Part shown: positions 7,552 through 16,001 of the stretch, piece by piece
Numbering within the stretch: the stretch's first letter is position 1
How the letters are laid out: each line of letters starts with the position of its first letter
Assembly (NCBI GenBank): GCA_030698405.1
Contig: JAUYMU010000033.1
Coordinates: 1 to 37,747 of the forward strand
Source: Bacteroidota bacterium
GTDB lineage: Bacteria; Bacteroidota; Bacteroidia; Bacteroidales; Prolixibacteraceae
DNA: 37,747 nt
Direction: 5' to 3'
The notes under the pieces: generated by a model
What the model saw: only the letters and a program-made list of their open reading frames with translations
Databases searched by the model: none
What the model was told of the DNA's origin: nothing
Made by a program: the position numbers and the translations under genes

Positions 7552-8601
7552 TTATTCCCCTTTATTCATCAACGGATTCCAGCCCTGTGCCTGCAACGGA
7601 ATAACGGAACCTCCGGAAGTGATCAGATTGGCGCCTTCACTTTCAGGAGTAATATGACCAATGATGGTAATATCGAATTCCTTTTTAATCACGTCGTAGC
7701 TGGCAAGCGGAACAGTAAACAGCAACTCGTAATCTTCGCCTCCATTTAGTGCGGCCACCAGCGGATTAATGCTCAGTTCTTCAGCAAAATCTTTGGTTTG
7801 TTTGTCGAGTGGTATTTTTTCTTCGTAAATGCTGCAACCAACTTTCGATGCCTTGCACAAATGCAAAGTTTCGGATGAAAGTCCGTCCGAAATGTCGATC
7901 ATCGAAGTGGGTTTGATGTTCAGTGTTTTCAGTAATTCCCTGATGTCGCCACGTGCTTCAGGTTTTAGCTGACGTTCCAGAATGTAGTCATACCCTTCAA
8001 ATTGCGGTTTCTGGTTCGGGTTCACTTTGAACACTTCATTCTCGCGTTCAAGTAGTTGAAGCCCCATGTAAGCGCCACCCAAATCGCCCGAGACGCATAC
8101 CAGATCGGTTACTTTTGCGCCACTGCGATACACCAGTTCATCTGCATTTGCCTCTCCGATTGCAGTAATACTGATGGTCATTCCGGTGAGCGAACTCGTC
8201 GTGTCGCCGCCGATCAGGTCAACGCCATATTTTTCGCAGGCAAGGTGAATTCCTGAATACAATTCTTCAACGGCTTCAATTGAAAATTTGGAGGAAATGG
8301 CTATAGAAACGGTGATTTGCCTGGGTGTTGCATTCATTGCAAAAACATCGGAAAGGTTCACCACCACTGCCTTGTAACCCAGATGTTTAAGTGGAACATA
8401 CATGAGGTTAAAATGAATACCTTCGGTTAAAAGGTCGGTTGTAACCACAATTTTTTTGTCGGGGTAGCTAAGTACCGCAGCATCGTCGCCAATACCCTTC
8501 AATGAACTTGCATTTTTCAGTTCAATGTTTTCAGTTAACCGGCTTATCAGTCCAAACTCGCCGATTTCAGAAAGCTGGGTTTGTTTTTTTGTATCTTTCA
8601 T
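7552..8601 (-). CDS. thiL: Thiamine-monophosphate kinase
   Basis: ThiL phosphorylates thiamine monophosphate to thiamine diphosphate with ATP, the last step of cofactor synthesis in the cytoplasm. At 349 residues it has the usual length plus a short N-terminal extension. Family motifs are in order: GEFGLISRL, the metal-binding GIDDAAV-type loop (here GIGDDAAVL), TTDLLTEGIHF, NLSDVFAMNATP, LIGGDTTSS, IDISDGLSSE and GGEDYELLF. It is divergent from sufB and shares a 150-base intergenic region with it. Its 3' end abuts the decayed accessory island, with a gene fragment starting 10 bases after the stop. Confidence 0.95.
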   Translation of the reverse strand: MKDTKKQTQLSEIGEFGLISRLTENIELKNASSLKGIGDDAAVLSYPDKKIVVTTDLLTEGIHFNLMYVPLKHLGYKAVVVNLSDVFAMNATPRQITVSIAISSKFSIEAVEELYSGIHLACEKYGVDLIGGDTTSSLTGMTISITAIGEANADELVYRSGAKVTDLVCVSGDLGGAYMGLQLLERENEVFKVNPNQKPQFEGYDYILERQLKPEARGDIRELLKTLNIKPTSMIDISDGLSSETLHLCKASKVGCSIYEEKIPLDKQTKDFAEELSINPLVAALNGGEDYELLFTVPLASYDVIKKEFDITIIGHITPESEGANLITSGGSVIPLQAQGWNPLMNKGE

Positions 8602-8667
8602 CTTAAATTTTAAGACCTGAAGGTATTTATTAGCTTCAAAGTTTCGACAAAAATAGCTTTACTTCCT

Positions 8668-8675
8668 TATCTTTG
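8668..8675 (+). promoter_or_regulatory. Putative -7 element of the suf operon
   Basis: TATCTTTG matches the Bacteroidota consensus TAnnTTTG and lies 77 bases upstream of the sufB ATG. No clean TTTG is seen at the -33 position. No Fur/IscR-like site was recognised. Confidence 0.55.
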
Positions 8676-8751
8676 CAATTTATTTTAAACTGTCAGCGTG
8701 TAAGTTTGTTTGTAGGTATTGAATAAAGATGCGACAGAAAACAGAGAAATT

Positions 8752-10197
8752 ATGGAAACCCAGGAAAAATTATTAAACGACATAACAACGCAGGAATATC
8801 AATACGGTTTTTTTACCGACATTGAGACTGACGTGATTCCCAAAGGATTGAACGAAGATGTAATCAGGCTGATTTCTTTCAAGAAAAAAGAGCCTGAATT
8901 TATGCTTGAATTTCGCTTGAAAGCGTATCGTGAATGGCTAAAAATGAAATCTCCGGAATGGGCACATTTGCGAATACCTCCAATCGATTTTCAGGAAACA
9001 ATTTATTATGCTGCCCCGCGAACCAGTCCAAAATATGAGAGTCTGGACGAAGTTGACCCGGAATTGCTGGAAACATTCAAAAAACTCGGAATTCCGATTG
9101 AAGAACAGAAACATTTGGCCGGAGTGGCGGTTGACGTGGTAATGGACAGTGTTTCGGTAACCACAACTTTCAAAAAAGTTTTGGCCGAAAAAGGAATTAT
9201 TTTTTGTTCGTTCAGTGAAGCATTGATTGAACATCCGGAACTGGTTCGCAAGTATTTAGGAATGTCAGTTCCGCCAACGGATAACTTCTTTGCAGCGCTT
9301 AATTCCGCCGTTTTTTCCGACGGATCATTTTGCTACATCCCGAAAGGCGTTCGCTGTCCGATGGAACTTTCCACTTATTTCAGGATAAATACTGCCGGAA
9401 CAGGACAATTTGAGCGGACTTTGATTATTGCTGAAGACGATAGTTATGTCAGTTATCTGGAAGGTTGCACGGCTCCGATGCGCGACGAAAATCAGCTTCA
9501 CGCTGCTGTTGTCGAAATCATTGCAATGGATCGTGCAGAAGTAAAATATTCTACGGTTCAGAACTGGTATCCGGGCGATAAAAACGGCGTGGGCGGAATT
9601 TACAATTTCGTTACCAAACGTGGTATTTGCCGTGGAGAATCGTCAAAAATAAGCTGGACACAGGTGGAAACCGGCTCCGCAATTACCTGGAAATACCCAA
9701 GTTGTGTATTGATTGGCGACAATTCGGTTGGCGAATTTAACTCAGTTGCTTTGACCAATCACCATCAGCAGGCCGATACCGGAACAAAAATGATCCACAT
9801 CGGAAAAAACACAAAAAGCACCATCACATCGAAAGGTATTTCGGCTGGTAAAAGCGACAATGCTTATCGCGGACTGGTAAAAGTGATGCCCGGAGCAACC
9901 AATGCACGCAACTATTCGCAATGCGATTCGCTGCTGCTGGGTTCAACCTGCGGCGCACACACTTTTCCTTACATCGAAGTCGGCAATAAATCGTCGATTG
10001 TTGAGCATGAGGCTACAACTTCAAAAATCGGGGAAGACCAGATTTTTTATTGCAACCAGCGAGGTATTTCTACGGAAGATGCAATTGGCATGATTGTAAA
10101 CGGTTATGCCCGAGAAGTATTGAATAAACTTCCGATGGAATTTGCCGTTGAAGCGCAAAAGCTTCTGGCAATCAGTTTGGAAGGAAGTGTTGGGTAA
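8752..10197 (+). CDS. sufB: Fe-S cluster assembly scaffold SufB
   Basis: SufB is the scaffold subunit of the cytoplasmic SufBC2D complex, on which Fe-S clusters form. From the ATG at 8752 the protein has 481 residues, the normal SufB length; the TTG at 8719 would add 11 residues that are atypical. Recognisable blocks include [56 protein letters not shown], and the C-terminal [20 protein letters not shown] with the conserved Cys implicated in sulfur transfer. It is the first gene of sufB-sufC-sufD. A perfect palindrome lies between it and sufC. Confidence 0.95.
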   Translation: METQEKLLNDITTQEYQYGFFTDIETDVIPKGLNEDVIRLISFKKKEPEFMLEFRLKAYREWLKMKSPEWAHLRIPPIDFQETIYYAAPRTSPKYESLDEVDPELLETFKKLGIPIEEQKHLAGVAVDVVMDSVSVTTTFKKVLAEKGIIFCSFSEALIEHPELVRKYLGMSVPPTDNFFAALNSAVFSDGSFCYIPKGVRCPMELSTYFRINTAGTGQFERTLIIAEDDSYVSYLEGCTAPMRDENQLHAAVVEIIAMDRAEVKYSTVQNWYPGDKNGVGGIYNFVTKRGICRGESSKISWTQVETGSAITWKYPSCVLIGDNSVGEFNSVALTNHHQQADTGTKMIHIGKNTKSTITSKGISAGKSDNAYRGLVKVMPGATNARNYSQCDSLLLGSTCGAHTFPYIEVGNKSSIVEHEATTSKIGEDQIFYCNQRGISTEDAIGMIVNGYAREVLNKLPMEFAVEAQKLLAISLEGSVG

Positions 10198-10209
10198 TAG
10201 AACGATATT

Positions 10210-10237
10210 GTAGAGACGCGATTAATCGCGTCTCTAC
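10210..10237. repeat. Perfect 28-bp palindrome between sufB and sufC
   Basis: GTAGAGACGCGATT is followed directly by its exact reverse complement. The RNA would form a strong hairpin with no U tract, so it is less likely a terminator than a dispersed palindromic element or an RNA-stability or attenuation structure within the operon. Confidence 0.9.
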
Positions 10238-10270
10238 CCGAAATATAAAATTTGAAAATACAGATATAGA

Positions 10271-11023
10271 ATGCTAATAATAAAGAACTTACGTGCCTCT
10301 GTTGAAGGCAAAGAGATACTGAAAGGAATTAACCTGGAAGTGAAAGCTGGCGAAGTACATGCCATCATGGGGCCAAATGGTTCAGGAAAAAGTACACTGG
10401 CAAATGTGTTGGCCGGAAAACCGGATTATGAAATTCTGGAAGGCGAAGTAACTTATCTGGGACAAAATTTATTGGAATTATCACCGGAGATTCGTTCGCG
10501 TAGCGGATTGTTCCTGAGTTTTCAGTATCCGGTAGAAATTCCGGGTGTACCAATGGTTAATTTCCTGAAAGCTTCAGTGAACGAACACCGTAAATTCAAA
10601 GGACTTGCTCCACTGACTGCCGGAGAGTTTCTGAAACTGATGCGGGCTAAAAAGGAAATGCTTCACCTCGATTCTGAATTGACCAACCGTTCGGTGAACG
10701 AAGGTTTTTCAGGAGGAGAGAAAAAGAAAAATGAAATTTTCCAGATGGCCATGCTCGAACCCAAACTATGCATTCTGGATGAAACAGATTCAGGACTGGA
10801 CATTGATGCACTCCGTATTGTGGCAGAAGGCGTAAATACCTTGAAAACATCAGAGAATGCAACCATTCTGGTAACACACTACCAGCGCCTGCTTGACTAT
10901 GTTATTCCTGATTTCGTGCATGTTTTGCACAATGGCCGGATCGTAAAATCAGGTGGAAAAGAACTTGCACTGGAATTGGAAGAAAAAGGCTACGACTGGC
11001 TTAAAAACGGGATCGATCAATAA
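10271..11023 (+). CDS. sufC: Fe-S assembly ATPase SufC
   Basis: This ABC-type ATPase drives the SufBC2D scaffold. At 250 residues it shows Walker A GPNGSGKST (about 36-44), the SufC-type signature FSGGEKKKNEI, and Walker B with CILDETDSGLDIDAL, where the glutamate follows the aspartate as in active ABC ATPases. There are no membrane segments, as expected for SufC. It starts 73 bases after sufB, and sufD begins two bases after its stop, consistent with one transcript. Confidence 0.96.
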   Translation: MLIIKNLRASVEGKEILKGINLEVKAGEVHAIMGPNGSGKSTLANVLAGKPDYEILEGEVTYLGQNLLELSPEIRSRSGLFLSFQYPVEIPGVPMVNFLKASVNEHRKFKGLAPLTAGEFLKLMRAKKEMLHLDSELTNRSVNEGFSGGEKKKNEIFQMAMLEPKLCILDETDSGLDIDALRIVAEGVNTLKTSENATILVTHYQRLLDYVIPDFVHVLHNGRIVKSGGKELALELEEKGYDWLKNGIDQ

Positions 11024-11025
11024 CC

Positions 11026-12396
11026 ATGAGTATTATTTCTGAAAAAATATCACAGGCTGATCAGTTGGTTTCACTGTTTGAACAAAGCAGGGAAACGCTG
11101 AATCAGGGATCTTCGCCATTGCTAAACCGGATGCGCGAAGTGTCGATCAAACGATTTGCCCAAACCGGTATTCCTGATTTCAAGAATGAAGATTACAAAT
11201 ACACCAATTTGAAACCGGCTTTTGCAAAATCGTACCGTCAGGAATTGGTAAGGGAAAAAGGTGTAATTAACCTGAATGAGATTTTCAAATGCAATGTACC
11301 GCAATTGGATACTCATTTGGTATTTCTTGTGAACGGTTGGTTTTACAGCGGAAATAATCCGGGCGCAGCGCTACCTTCAGGAGTTATTGTGGGAAGTCTG
11401 GAGCAGATTGCCAATGAACGCCCCGAATTGCTTGAAAACCATTTAAACCGTCAGGCTGGTTTGTCGAACGATCCTTTTGTGGCATTGAACAGCGCTTTCG
11501 CGAAAGATGGCTTTTTCTTGTATATCCCGAAAGGTGTGGTAATTGAAAAACCGATTCAGGTGATCAATCTGCTAAGTTCCGACGACAATCTGATGGCTAC
11601 GCAGCGAAACCTTGTCATTGCTGACGCTGGCAGTCAGGTAAAAATTCTGGTTTGCGATCATACCCTCACCACTCCATCGGTATTATTTAATACTGTTTCT
11701 GAAATTTATATTGGCGAAGGTGCAATGGTGGATGTTTACACCCTCCAAAATCACCACAACCTGTCAACAACGATCAATTCATCGTTTTACAAACAAGAAC
11801 GCAATTCTACCTTGGTAACGGGCGCCATCAGTCTGCATGGAGGATTGATCAGGAATAACCTGAAAATAACTTTTAACGGCGACCATTCAGAAGCCAGCAT
11901 GTACGGAATGTCGTTCACCGACAAGAAACAGCATGTCGATAATTTCACCTTAATCGAACATGCTTCGCCCAATTGTTTGAGCAATCAGATTTACAAAAAT
12001 GTGCTTGACGATGAGTCTACAGGAGCTTTCTCCGGAAGAATCCATGTGGCACGCGATGCACAGCAAACCAATGCTTTTCAGCGAAACAACAATATTTTGC
12101 TGTCGGACAAAGCGCGGATGCAAACCAAACCACAGCTGATTATTGATGCCGATGATGTAAAATGCAGCCACGGCGCAACAGTTGGACAGATCAATGAAGA
12201 AGCGCTGTTTTTCCTGAGGGCGCGCGGAATCGGGGAAAAAGATGCCCGGATGATGCTGATGAATGCTTTTGCGCATGAAGTGGTACAAAAAATAACCATT
12301 GAACCGCTGCGTGACCAGATTGATGAACTGATCGAAAAACGTCTGAAAGGTGAAATCAGCCTTTGCCACGACTGCGAATATAAATGCAATAGTTAG
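11026..12396 (+). CDS. sufD: Fe-S cluster assembly protein SufD
   Basis: SufD is a 456-residue paralogue of SufB that completes the SufBC2D scaffold and is linked to iron acquisition. Typical segments are the N-terminal FKNEDYKYTNL, the beta-helix region with NDPFVALNSAFAKDG and FLYIPKGVVIEKPIQV, and the C-terminal KCSHGATVGQINEEALFFL with its conserved His. The end, CHDCEYKCNS, has three Cys. A terminator follows within 25 bases, so the operon ends here. The cysteine desulfurase sufS, often next in Bacteroidota, is absent from the window. Confidence 0.95.
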   Translation: MSIISEKISQADQLVSLFEQSRETLNQGSSPLLNRMREVSIKRFAQTGIPDFKNEDYKYTNLKPAFAKSYRQELVREKGVINLNEIFKCNVPQLDTHLVFLVNGWFYSGNNPGAALPSGVIVGSLEQIANERPELLENHLNRQAGLSNDPFVALNSAFAKDGFFLYIPKGVVIEKPIQVINLLSSDDNLMATQRNLVIADAGSQVKILVCDHTLTTPSVLFNTVSEIYIGEGAMVDVYTLQNHHNLSTTINSSFYKQERNSTLVTGAISLHGGLIRNNLKITFNGDHSEASMYGMSFTDKKQHVDNFTLIEHASPNCLSNQIYKNVLDDESTGAFSGRIHVARDAQQTNAFQRNNNILLSDKARMQTKPQLIIDADDVKCSHGATVGQINEEALFFLRARGIGEKDARMMLMNAFAHEVVQKITIEPLRDQIDELIEKRLKGEISLCHDCEYKCNS

Positions 12397-12416
12397 AAAT
12401 TAAATATTCAAATACC

Positions 12417-12449
12417 AAAAGCCTTGCAGGAAACTGTGAGGCTTTTTTT
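12417..12449 (+). terminator. Terminator of the sufBCD operon
   Basis: AAAAGCCT pairs with AGGCTTTT, with an inner CAG/CTG stem capped by a GAAA tetraloop, followed by a T tract ending at 12449. Confidence 0.85.
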
Positions 12450-12488
12450 GTGTAAAGAAGTTAATAAATATATACTTTTTACCACAAT

Positions 12489-12512
12489 AAAGTAAATTAT
12501 TCTTTACTTTTG
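12489..12512 (+). promoter_or_regulatory. Promoter with overlapping palindromic operator for the HicB-like gene
   Basis: AAAGTAAA-N6-TTTACTTT (12489-12510) is a perfect inverted repeat. It overlaps a perfect TAnnTTTG element, TACTTTTG (12505-12512), 30 bases before the ATG. A dimeric HTH protein bound here would block transcription, so autorepression by the downstream HicB-like protein is likely. Confidence 0.7.
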
Positions 12513-12542
12513 ATGACGGATTGAAAGATAAAATCCTTGAAA

Positions 12543-12947
12543 ATGGAAACTGTAAATGTCGTAGTTGAAAAAACAAATACTGGCTATTCGGCCTATATAC
12601 CTGATGTGCCCGGAGTTGTTTCTGTTGGAGAAACGTTCAATGAATTACGCACCAATGTTCAGGAAGCACTTGTCTTGTATCTAGAAACCTCTCTGGAATT
12701 TGGAGACAAAATCCCAGCAGTTTTATCCGGAGATTATAATGTGGCATTCAAATTTGATATTCAAACTTTTATGGAATGGTTATCAAAAATTATGTCGCAG
12801 AAAGGTCTTTCGGATATTGCCGGTATGAATGAGAGTTTGATTTCGCAGTATGCCAATGGAGTTAAAAATCCCGGACCAAAGCAATTAAAGCGAATGGAAA
12901 AAGCATTGCATCGGTTTGCTGATGACTTGCATGCAATTTCGTTTTAA
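12543..12947 (+). CDS. HicB-like antitoxin with C-terminal XRE-type HTH
   Basis: The 134-residue product has an N-terminal HicB fold (VVVEKTNTGYSAYIPDVPGV, then GETFNELRTNVQEAL) and a C-terminal helix-turn-helix (LSDIAGMNESLISQYANG, then PKQLKRMEKAL). HicB proteins neutralise the HicA RNA-cleaving toxin and repress their own operon. No HicA-sized reading frame lies in the 146 bases before it or the 108 after it, so it appears to be an orphan. The ATG at 12543 is preferred to the TTG two codons upstream. A palindrome overlapping its promoter supports self-regulation. It could act on a toxin elsewhere or be a stand-alone regulator. Confidence 0.82.
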   Translation: METVNVVVEKTNTGYSAYIPDVPGVVSVGETFNELRTNVQEALVLYLETSLEFGDKIPAVLSGDYNVAFKFDIQTFMEWLSKIMSQKGLSDIAGMNESLISQYANGVKNPGPKQLKRMEKALHRFADDLHAISF

Positions 12948-13006
12948 TCCGCAGAGGCGATTTTTAATCGGATTATAGGAGAAATCGACAACTTTCATAC
13001 ATGAAC

Positions 13007-13052
13007 TGCACATTTTTTATATACTTTTGTGCAGTATGTATTAAAATGTGCA
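13007..13052 (+). promoter_or_regulatory. Promoter flanked by a 10-bp inverted repeat
   Basis: TGCACATTTT (13007-13016) and AAAATGTGCA (13043-13052) are perfect inverted copies on either side of TACTTTTG (13022-13029), a consensus TAnnTTTG element. A further TTTTGTGCA lies at 13025-13033. The second arm ends 3 bases before the preferred ATG at 13056. Confidence 0.6.
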
Positions 13053-13055
13053 CAA

Positions 13056-14306
13056 ATGATACAAAACATAATAGCCGGTCAAAAGGCGGAACTGGAGCGG
13101 AGACTTCATGAAAAGTATGTTCCAAGAGAAACTGTATTAAAGGGATTTGACACCGATCTGATCAGCGTTGTGATCGGGCCCAGAAGAGCAGGAAAGTCTT
13201 TTTTCACCATGCATTCTGCCGGATTAAAAGCGGAAATCGGTTATGTAAATTTTGATGAAGAACGTCTTTTGAAAATCGATAATTTTGATGAGATAATTTC
13301 AGCAGTCCGTGCAGTTTATTCTGATCCAAAAATCCTTTTTTTTGATGAAATCCAGAATGTCATTCAATGGGAGATCATCGTGAATCGTTTGCAACGCGAC
13401 GGCTACAAACTAATTCTTACAGGAAGCAACTCACATTTGTTAAGCAGCGATCTGGCAACCCATTTGACTGGTAGGCACTATAGCACATATATATTCCCAT
13501 TTTCCCTTTCAGAAATAATGAACCTTTTTCCTCCTCCGGATACGACCTTCGATAGGCAGCAACGATGTTTTGAATATGTCATGAAAGGAGGTTTCCCTGA
13601 AATCTGGATAAAAAACTTTGATACAGGCGAATATCTATCCGCTTTATTCGATTCGATTATCCTGAAGGATATTGTGAAGCGTTACCATGTGCGTTTCCCA
13701 ATTGCACTTACCGATCTGGCGCAAATCTTGATTACCAATATAACAGGCGAATTTTCAACTACTTCTATTCTGAAAATTGCAAATTTCAACAGTGTTCATA
13801 CCGTTGCGAAATACCTCGGATATCTTGAAGAAGCTTTCCTTCTTTTTAGTATTCCACGGTTTTCTTATAAAATATCAGAACAAAAGAAAGCTGGAATGAA
13901 AATATATTGTTACGACAATGGGTATTTTCAGGCAAAAGCGTTTAAATTCAGTCCAAATACAGGAAAATTATTCGAAAATGCCGTAGCAATTGAATTAAAG
14001 AGAAGAGAATTAAACGGCGGATCAAAAATGTTCTACTATAAGAATCAGAAACAGGAAGAGGTCGATTTTGTAATACAACAGGAAATGAAAATAACGCAGT
14101 TGATCCAGGTTTGCTATTCGATAACAGAACAGAAGGTAAAAGAACGCGAGATCAGATCTTTATTGAAAGCCGGTACCGAATTACAATGTAAACGCTTGAT
14201 TGTTATCACGAATGATTACGCGCAAAAAGAGCACCATTCCTGGTTCGGGAATATGGGTGAAATAGAATTTATTCCCTTATGGCAGTGGTTTGAAATGAAT
14301 GAATAA
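13056..14306 (+). CDS. AAA-type ATPase with DUF4143-like C-terminal nuclease-fold domain
   Basis: This is a member of the widespread ATP-binding DUF4143 family (AAA_14 plus DUF4143); the biological role is unknown. The ATG at 13056 gives 416 residues. An alternative GTG at 13029 lies within the promoter element and is rejected. Walker A is GPRRAGKS, Walker B is KILFFDEIQN, and sensor-like LILTGSNSHLLSS follows. The C-terminal part has FENAVAIELKRR and then KQEEVDFVI, the E...D.D/E-x-K-like pattern of the restriction-endonuclease-like fold seen in this family. Such genes occur as scattered accessory genes, often in multiple copies per Bacteroidota genome. It is transcribed from its own promoter. 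Confidence 0.85.
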   Translation: MIQNIIAGQKAELERRLHEKYVPRETVLKGFDTDLISVVIGPRRAGKSFFTMHSAGLKAEIGYVNFDEERLLKIDNFDEIISAVRAVYSDPKILFFDEIQNVIQWEIIVNRLQRDGYKLILTGSNSHLLSSDLATHLTGRHYSTYIFPFSLSEIMNLFPPPDTTFDRQQRCFEYVMKGGFPEIWIKNFDTGEYLSALFDSIILKDIVKRYHVRFPIALTDLAQILITNITGEFSTTSILKIANFNSVHTVAKYLGYLEEAFLLFSIPRFSYKISEQKKAGMKIYCYDNGYFQAKAFKFSPNTGKLFENAVAIELKRRELNGGSKMFYYKNQKQEEVDFVIQQEMKITQLIQVCYSITEQKVKEREIRSLLKAGTELQCKRLIVITNDYAQKEHHSWFGNMGEIEFIPLWQWFEMNE

Positions 14307-14357
14307 CAGAGTTCTTCTCAATATAAAACTTCCGCACCCATGGGTTATACGCATACG

Positions 14358-14390
14358 AAAAAAGCCGTCTTGTAGCAAGACGGCTTTTTT
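14358..14390. terminator. Bidirectional terminator between ATPase and rpsT
   Basis: A perfect 15-bp stem, AAAAAAGCCGTCTTG with its complement, is closed by a 3-base loop. A and T runs on both sides let it stop transcription of the ATPase gene on the plus strand and rpsT on the minus strand. Confidence 0.92.
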
Positions 14391-14416
14391 CTATATTTTG
14401 AAAGAATTAATCTTTT

Positions 14417-14668
14417 TTAGATCTTGTTGATGTGCAACGCGAGTGAAGATTTCAGGTTGGCAGCTTTGTTTGCATGAATAATATTCTTTTTTGCAAGTCT
14501 GTCAATCATTGAAACAACTTGTGGATAGCTTACTGATGCAACTTCTTTGTCAGTTTCAAGACGTAATTTTTTAACGGCATTACGCATTGTTTTGGCATAG
14601 TATTTATTCTGCACAGTTTTTACTTCGTCCTGTTTGATTCTCTTCTTTGCTGATTTATGATGTGCCAT
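14417..14668 (-). CDS. rpsT: 30S ribosomal protein S20
   Basis: S20 binds the 5' domain of 16S rRNA early in small-subunit assembly. The 83-residue product is highly basic and starts [15 protein letters not shown], followed by the helical pattern [14 protein letters not shown] and the C-terminal [13 protein letters not shown] typical of the family. It is 33 bases downstream of tRNA-Glu on the same strand and is probably transcribed with it from the promoter at 14802-14832, ending at the bidirectional hairpin. Confidence 0.96.
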   Translation of the reverse strand: MAHHKSAKKRIKQDEVKTVQNKYYAKTMRNAVKKLRLETDKEVASVSYPQVVSMIDRLAKKNIIHANKAANLKSSLALHINKI

Positions 14669-14701
14669 CTTTTTATTTTCTAAATTGTTAAAATTTATTT
14701 G

Positions 14702-14773
14702 TAGCCCGTAGGGGATTCGAACCCCTGCTACCAGGATGAAAACCTGGCGTCCTAACCCCTAGACGAACGGGCC
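14702..14773 (-). tRNA. tRNA-Glu (anticodon TTC)
   Basis: The 72-base minus-strand sequence folds as a cloverleaf. The anticodon stem CCAGG/CCTGG encloses loop TTTTCAT with anticodon TTC. The T arm is GGGGTTCGAATCCCC and the acceptor is GGCCCGT with ACGGGCT. No CCA is encoded. Confidence 0.97.
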
Positions 14774-14801
14774 AACTTGTTATATCCCTGATTTGGGACT
14801 G

Positions 14802-14832
14802 CAAAAATAAACCAATTTTATTAGTCACCAAA
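14802..14832 (-). promoter_or_regulatory. Consensus Bacteroidota promoter for tRNA-Glu-rpsT
   Basis: On the minus strand TTTG (14832-14829), a 19-base spacer and TATTTTTG (14809-14802) match the TTTG-N19-TAnnTTTG housekeeping promoter. The tRNA begins 28 bases downstream of the -7 element. Confidence 0.85.
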
Positions 14833-14947
14833 TTATTTCAGGATTTTTTACCAAAATTCCTTCAACTTCGTTTAGCAGAAGGCTTTTATTTTGGCGATGC
14901 AAAGGAAATTAAGTTTTTTGATTCCACAAGCACATTTTGAAAATAAA

Positions 14948-15889
14948 TTATCGCCATTCAACAATTGTTCCCCTGTTTTTTTGAAGGAGTTTTTCGGGCA
15001 TCGAAGCAACAATTTCCTTCCAGAGCAATTCGATGAGTTTGTATTTGGCAAAGTGCCGTGAATAAACAAGGCTGACTTCCCTGAGCGGATTGATATCATT
15101 GAACGTACGGACATGTTCGAAACGTGATTCGCTCATCCCAATTGTAGCCAATTCAGGAATAATGGTCATTCCCCCTTCTTTATCGACGATGTTCATGATG
15201 GTTTCAAGCGATCCGGATTCGAAATGAAAAGGCAGCACAGAGTCTGCTGCTCCTTTGAACGAACAAAGATTGATCACCTGATCGCGAAAGCAGTGTCCGT
15301 CGCTCAAAAGCCAGATATCCGGAGTTGCAATGTCTTTCAATTTTATGGATTCTTTTGTTGCCAGTGGATGCTCATCGTTTACATACAACAACATTCCCTC
15401 ATAAAAAAGTGGCTTTTCATTGATTCGGTCTTCGTTGAGCGGAGTAACCAAAATTCCCACATCGAGTAAATCACGGTTTAGCCGATCTATAATATGCGAA
15501 GTCGTCAGTTCTTCAACCCGAATGTTGATCTTTGGGAATGCACGTTTATAACTGCCAATAAACAATGGCAACAGATAGGGTGCCAGCGTTGGAATGATCC
15601 CGATTTTCAATTCGCCTGAAATCAGGTTTTTATGGTCCTTAATAATACTGTTAATTTTTTGTGATTCCTGAAGTGCAATCCGTGCCTGATCAATGATGCG
15701 CCGGCCAACATCGGTGGGGATTAGCGGCTGCTTACTTCGATCGAAAATGATCACTTCCAGATCTTCTTCCAGCTTCTTTATTTGCATGCTGAGCGTGGGC
15801 TGGGTTATAAAACAATTTTCGGCTGCTCTTCCGAAATGACGGAAGGTATCAACAGCGACAATGTATTCAAGTTGGGTTAACGTAATCAT
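14948..15889 (-). CDS. oxyR: Hydrogen-peroxide-sensing LysR regulator OxyR
   Basis: This 313-residue LysR-type regulator has the N-terminal winged HTH (FGRAAENCFITQPTLSMQIK) and a substrate/redox domain. The OxyR signature is visible: Cys200 and Cys209 in GHCFRDQVINLC, with the same eight-residue spacing as Cys199/Cys208 of E. coli OxyR. Peroxide would form the disulfide and activate catalase, peroxidase and Dps-type genes. None of those is adjacent. A TATATTTA element upstream on the minus strand (one mismatch to TAnnTTTG) may be its promoter. It is divergent from the following lipoprotein gene. Confidence 0.93.
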   Translation of the reverse strand: MITLTQLEYIVAVDTFRHFGRAAENCFITQPTLSMQIKKLEEDLEVIIFDRSKQPLIPTDVGRRIIDQARIALQESQKINSIIKDHKNLISGELKIGIIPTLAPYLLPLFIGSYKRAFPKINIRVEELTTSHIIDRLNRDLLDVGILVTPLNEDRINEKPLFYEGMLLYVNDEHPLATKESIKLKDIATPDIWLLSDGHCFRDQVINLCSFKGAADSVLPFHFESGSLETIMNIVDKEGGMTIIPELATIGMSESRFEHVRTFNDINPLREVSLVYSRHFAKYKLIELLWKEIVASMPEKLLQKNRGTIVEWR

Positions 15890-16001
15890 GGTTTTTATTT
15901 TGAACTGATAAATATAGATAAAAAGTTAGTTGATTTGTTTTCATGGTTCGTTTAATATCATTTTCTTTGAAGAACAAATGAACTGTTATAAAGTGAAACA
16001 G

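Noticed and set aside
8719-8751. TTG start extending SufB by 11 residues
   Set aside because: The ATG at 8752 gives the usual SufB length, and the extra residues are atypical.
13029-13055. GTG start extending the DUF4143 ATPase by 9 residues
   Set aside because: The GTG is the last base region of the TAnnTTTG promoter element, so it cannot be in the transcript.
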